Origin: an uncultured Rickettsiales bacterium | Lineage (GTDB): Bacteria; Pseudomonadota; Alphaproteobacteria; Rickettsiales; UBA1997 | Direction of reading: 5' to 3' | Assembly: GCA_948744995.1 (NCBI GenBank) | Contig: CAPZCD010000032.1 | Coordinates: 1 to 12,964 of the forward strand | Length of the DNA: 12,964 nucleotides | Made by a program: the position numbers and the translations under genes | The notes under the pieces: generated by a model | The model's database searches: none | Told to the model about the DNA's origin: nothing | The model's input: only the letters and a program-made list of their open reading frames with translations | Shown here: piece by piece, positions 12,731-12,964 of the stretch | Numbering within the stretch: the stretch's first letter is position 1 | How the letters are laid out: each line of letters opens with the position of its first letter

Positions 12731-12841
12731 ATGATACTCCTAGATATTGTTAATATTCCATGTAAACTTTGCCTAAAATTTAGAAATTTCTCTATTATTA
12801 TTCTGTTTTATTTTTGTGGATTTATTTATCACTTTCACTAG
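12731..12841 (+). CDS. possible 36-residue membrane peptide after nusB
   Basis: ATG 12731 is 6 nt after the nusB stop and runs to TAG 12839-12841. The product has a PCKLC pair near the start and a hydrophobic segment of about 16 residues (FSIIILFYFCGFIYHF) followed by the C-terminal His. Only a weak GAG-type ribosome-binding site is available. No family is recognised. Short hydrophobic ORFs are common by chance in T-rich DNA, so the call is doubtful. Nothing supportable is seen from 12842 to the end. Confidence 0.2.
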   Translation: MILLDIVNIPCKLCLKFRNFSIIILFYFCGFIYHFH

Positions 12842-12964
12842 ATATTCAAAATGATTTAATCCAATTCTACTTTTTTAAAGTCAGTACATTATATACTAAA
12901 AAATATTATTTTAACCCCAACCTCGCTTTTCATCCCAACTTCATCCTTATTTTTAGCTGATAGG

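Noticed and set aside
12889..12963. Minus-strand open frame entering from the right edge (24 codons to TAA)
   Set aside because: It is too short to judge and has no recognised motif. It could be the 3' end of a gene outside the window, but nothing here supports it.

Overview
This window is about 70% A+T and reads like a chromosomal segment of a host-associated alphaproteobacterium, most probably a member of Rickettsiales. The reasons are the base composition, A/U-ending codons throughout, a solitary tRNA-Ile(GAU) outside any rRNA operon, an alphaproteobacterial-type OmpA lipoprotein, a detached Mrp/Mnh antiporter block (E-F-G only), a membrane-anchored DsbA and parvulin, and a large exported repeat protein of effector type. 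The family or genus cannot be fixed from these data.

Layout from left to right. (1) Positions 3-662 hold the 3' part of an Abi_2-family (AbiD/AbiF-like) HEPN protein cut by the window edge, followed by a short intergenic region with a local G+C-rich hairpin. (2) A plus-strand pair, trxB-rppH (905-2270), overlaps by 11 nt behind a very good promoter. (3) A monocistronic gene at 2589-4247 has its own extended -10 promoter and encodes an unrecognised exported protein. It carries a 33-bp tandem repeat coding for a Glu/Arg-rich helix and a Tyr-rich acidic tail; it is the strongest candidate here for a lineage-specific host-interaction protein. (4) A 694-bp gene-poor stretch contains nested palindromes and a minus-strand tRNA-Ile(GAU). 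(5) Two plus-strand envelope genes follow: a membrane-anchored DsbA/ScsC-like thiol oxidoreductase and an OmpA-domain lipoprotein (4942-6660). (6) A small Lys/Asn/Ser-rich minus-strand ORF lies at 6725-7090. (7) A compact minus-strand block reads mnhE-mnhF-mnhG-engB-parvulin PPIase-rlmB-prepilin peptidase (12050 down to 7312), with overlaps or gaps of at most 21 nt, so it is likely one transcription unit. (8) nusB diverges from mnhE at 12128-12724, with back-to-back promoter elements in the 77-nt gap. The last 240 bases contain only a doubtful 36-codon ORF.

The genes fall into recognisable jobs. Redox and envelope protein folding are covered by TrxB in the cytoplasm and by DsbA and parvulin outside the inner membrane. 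Envelope anchoring and export are represented by the OmpA lipoprotein, the prepilin peptidase and the exported repeat protein. RNA and ribosome maintenance is covered by RppH, RlmB, EngB and NusB. Ion homeostasis is represented by MnhE/F/G, whose partners A-D must lie elsewhere. The most unusual points are the exported repeat protein, the roughly 175-residue hydrophilic tail on MnhG, and the partial HEPN defence-type gene with a structured element behind it. I see no CRISPR array, transposase or rRNA gene.
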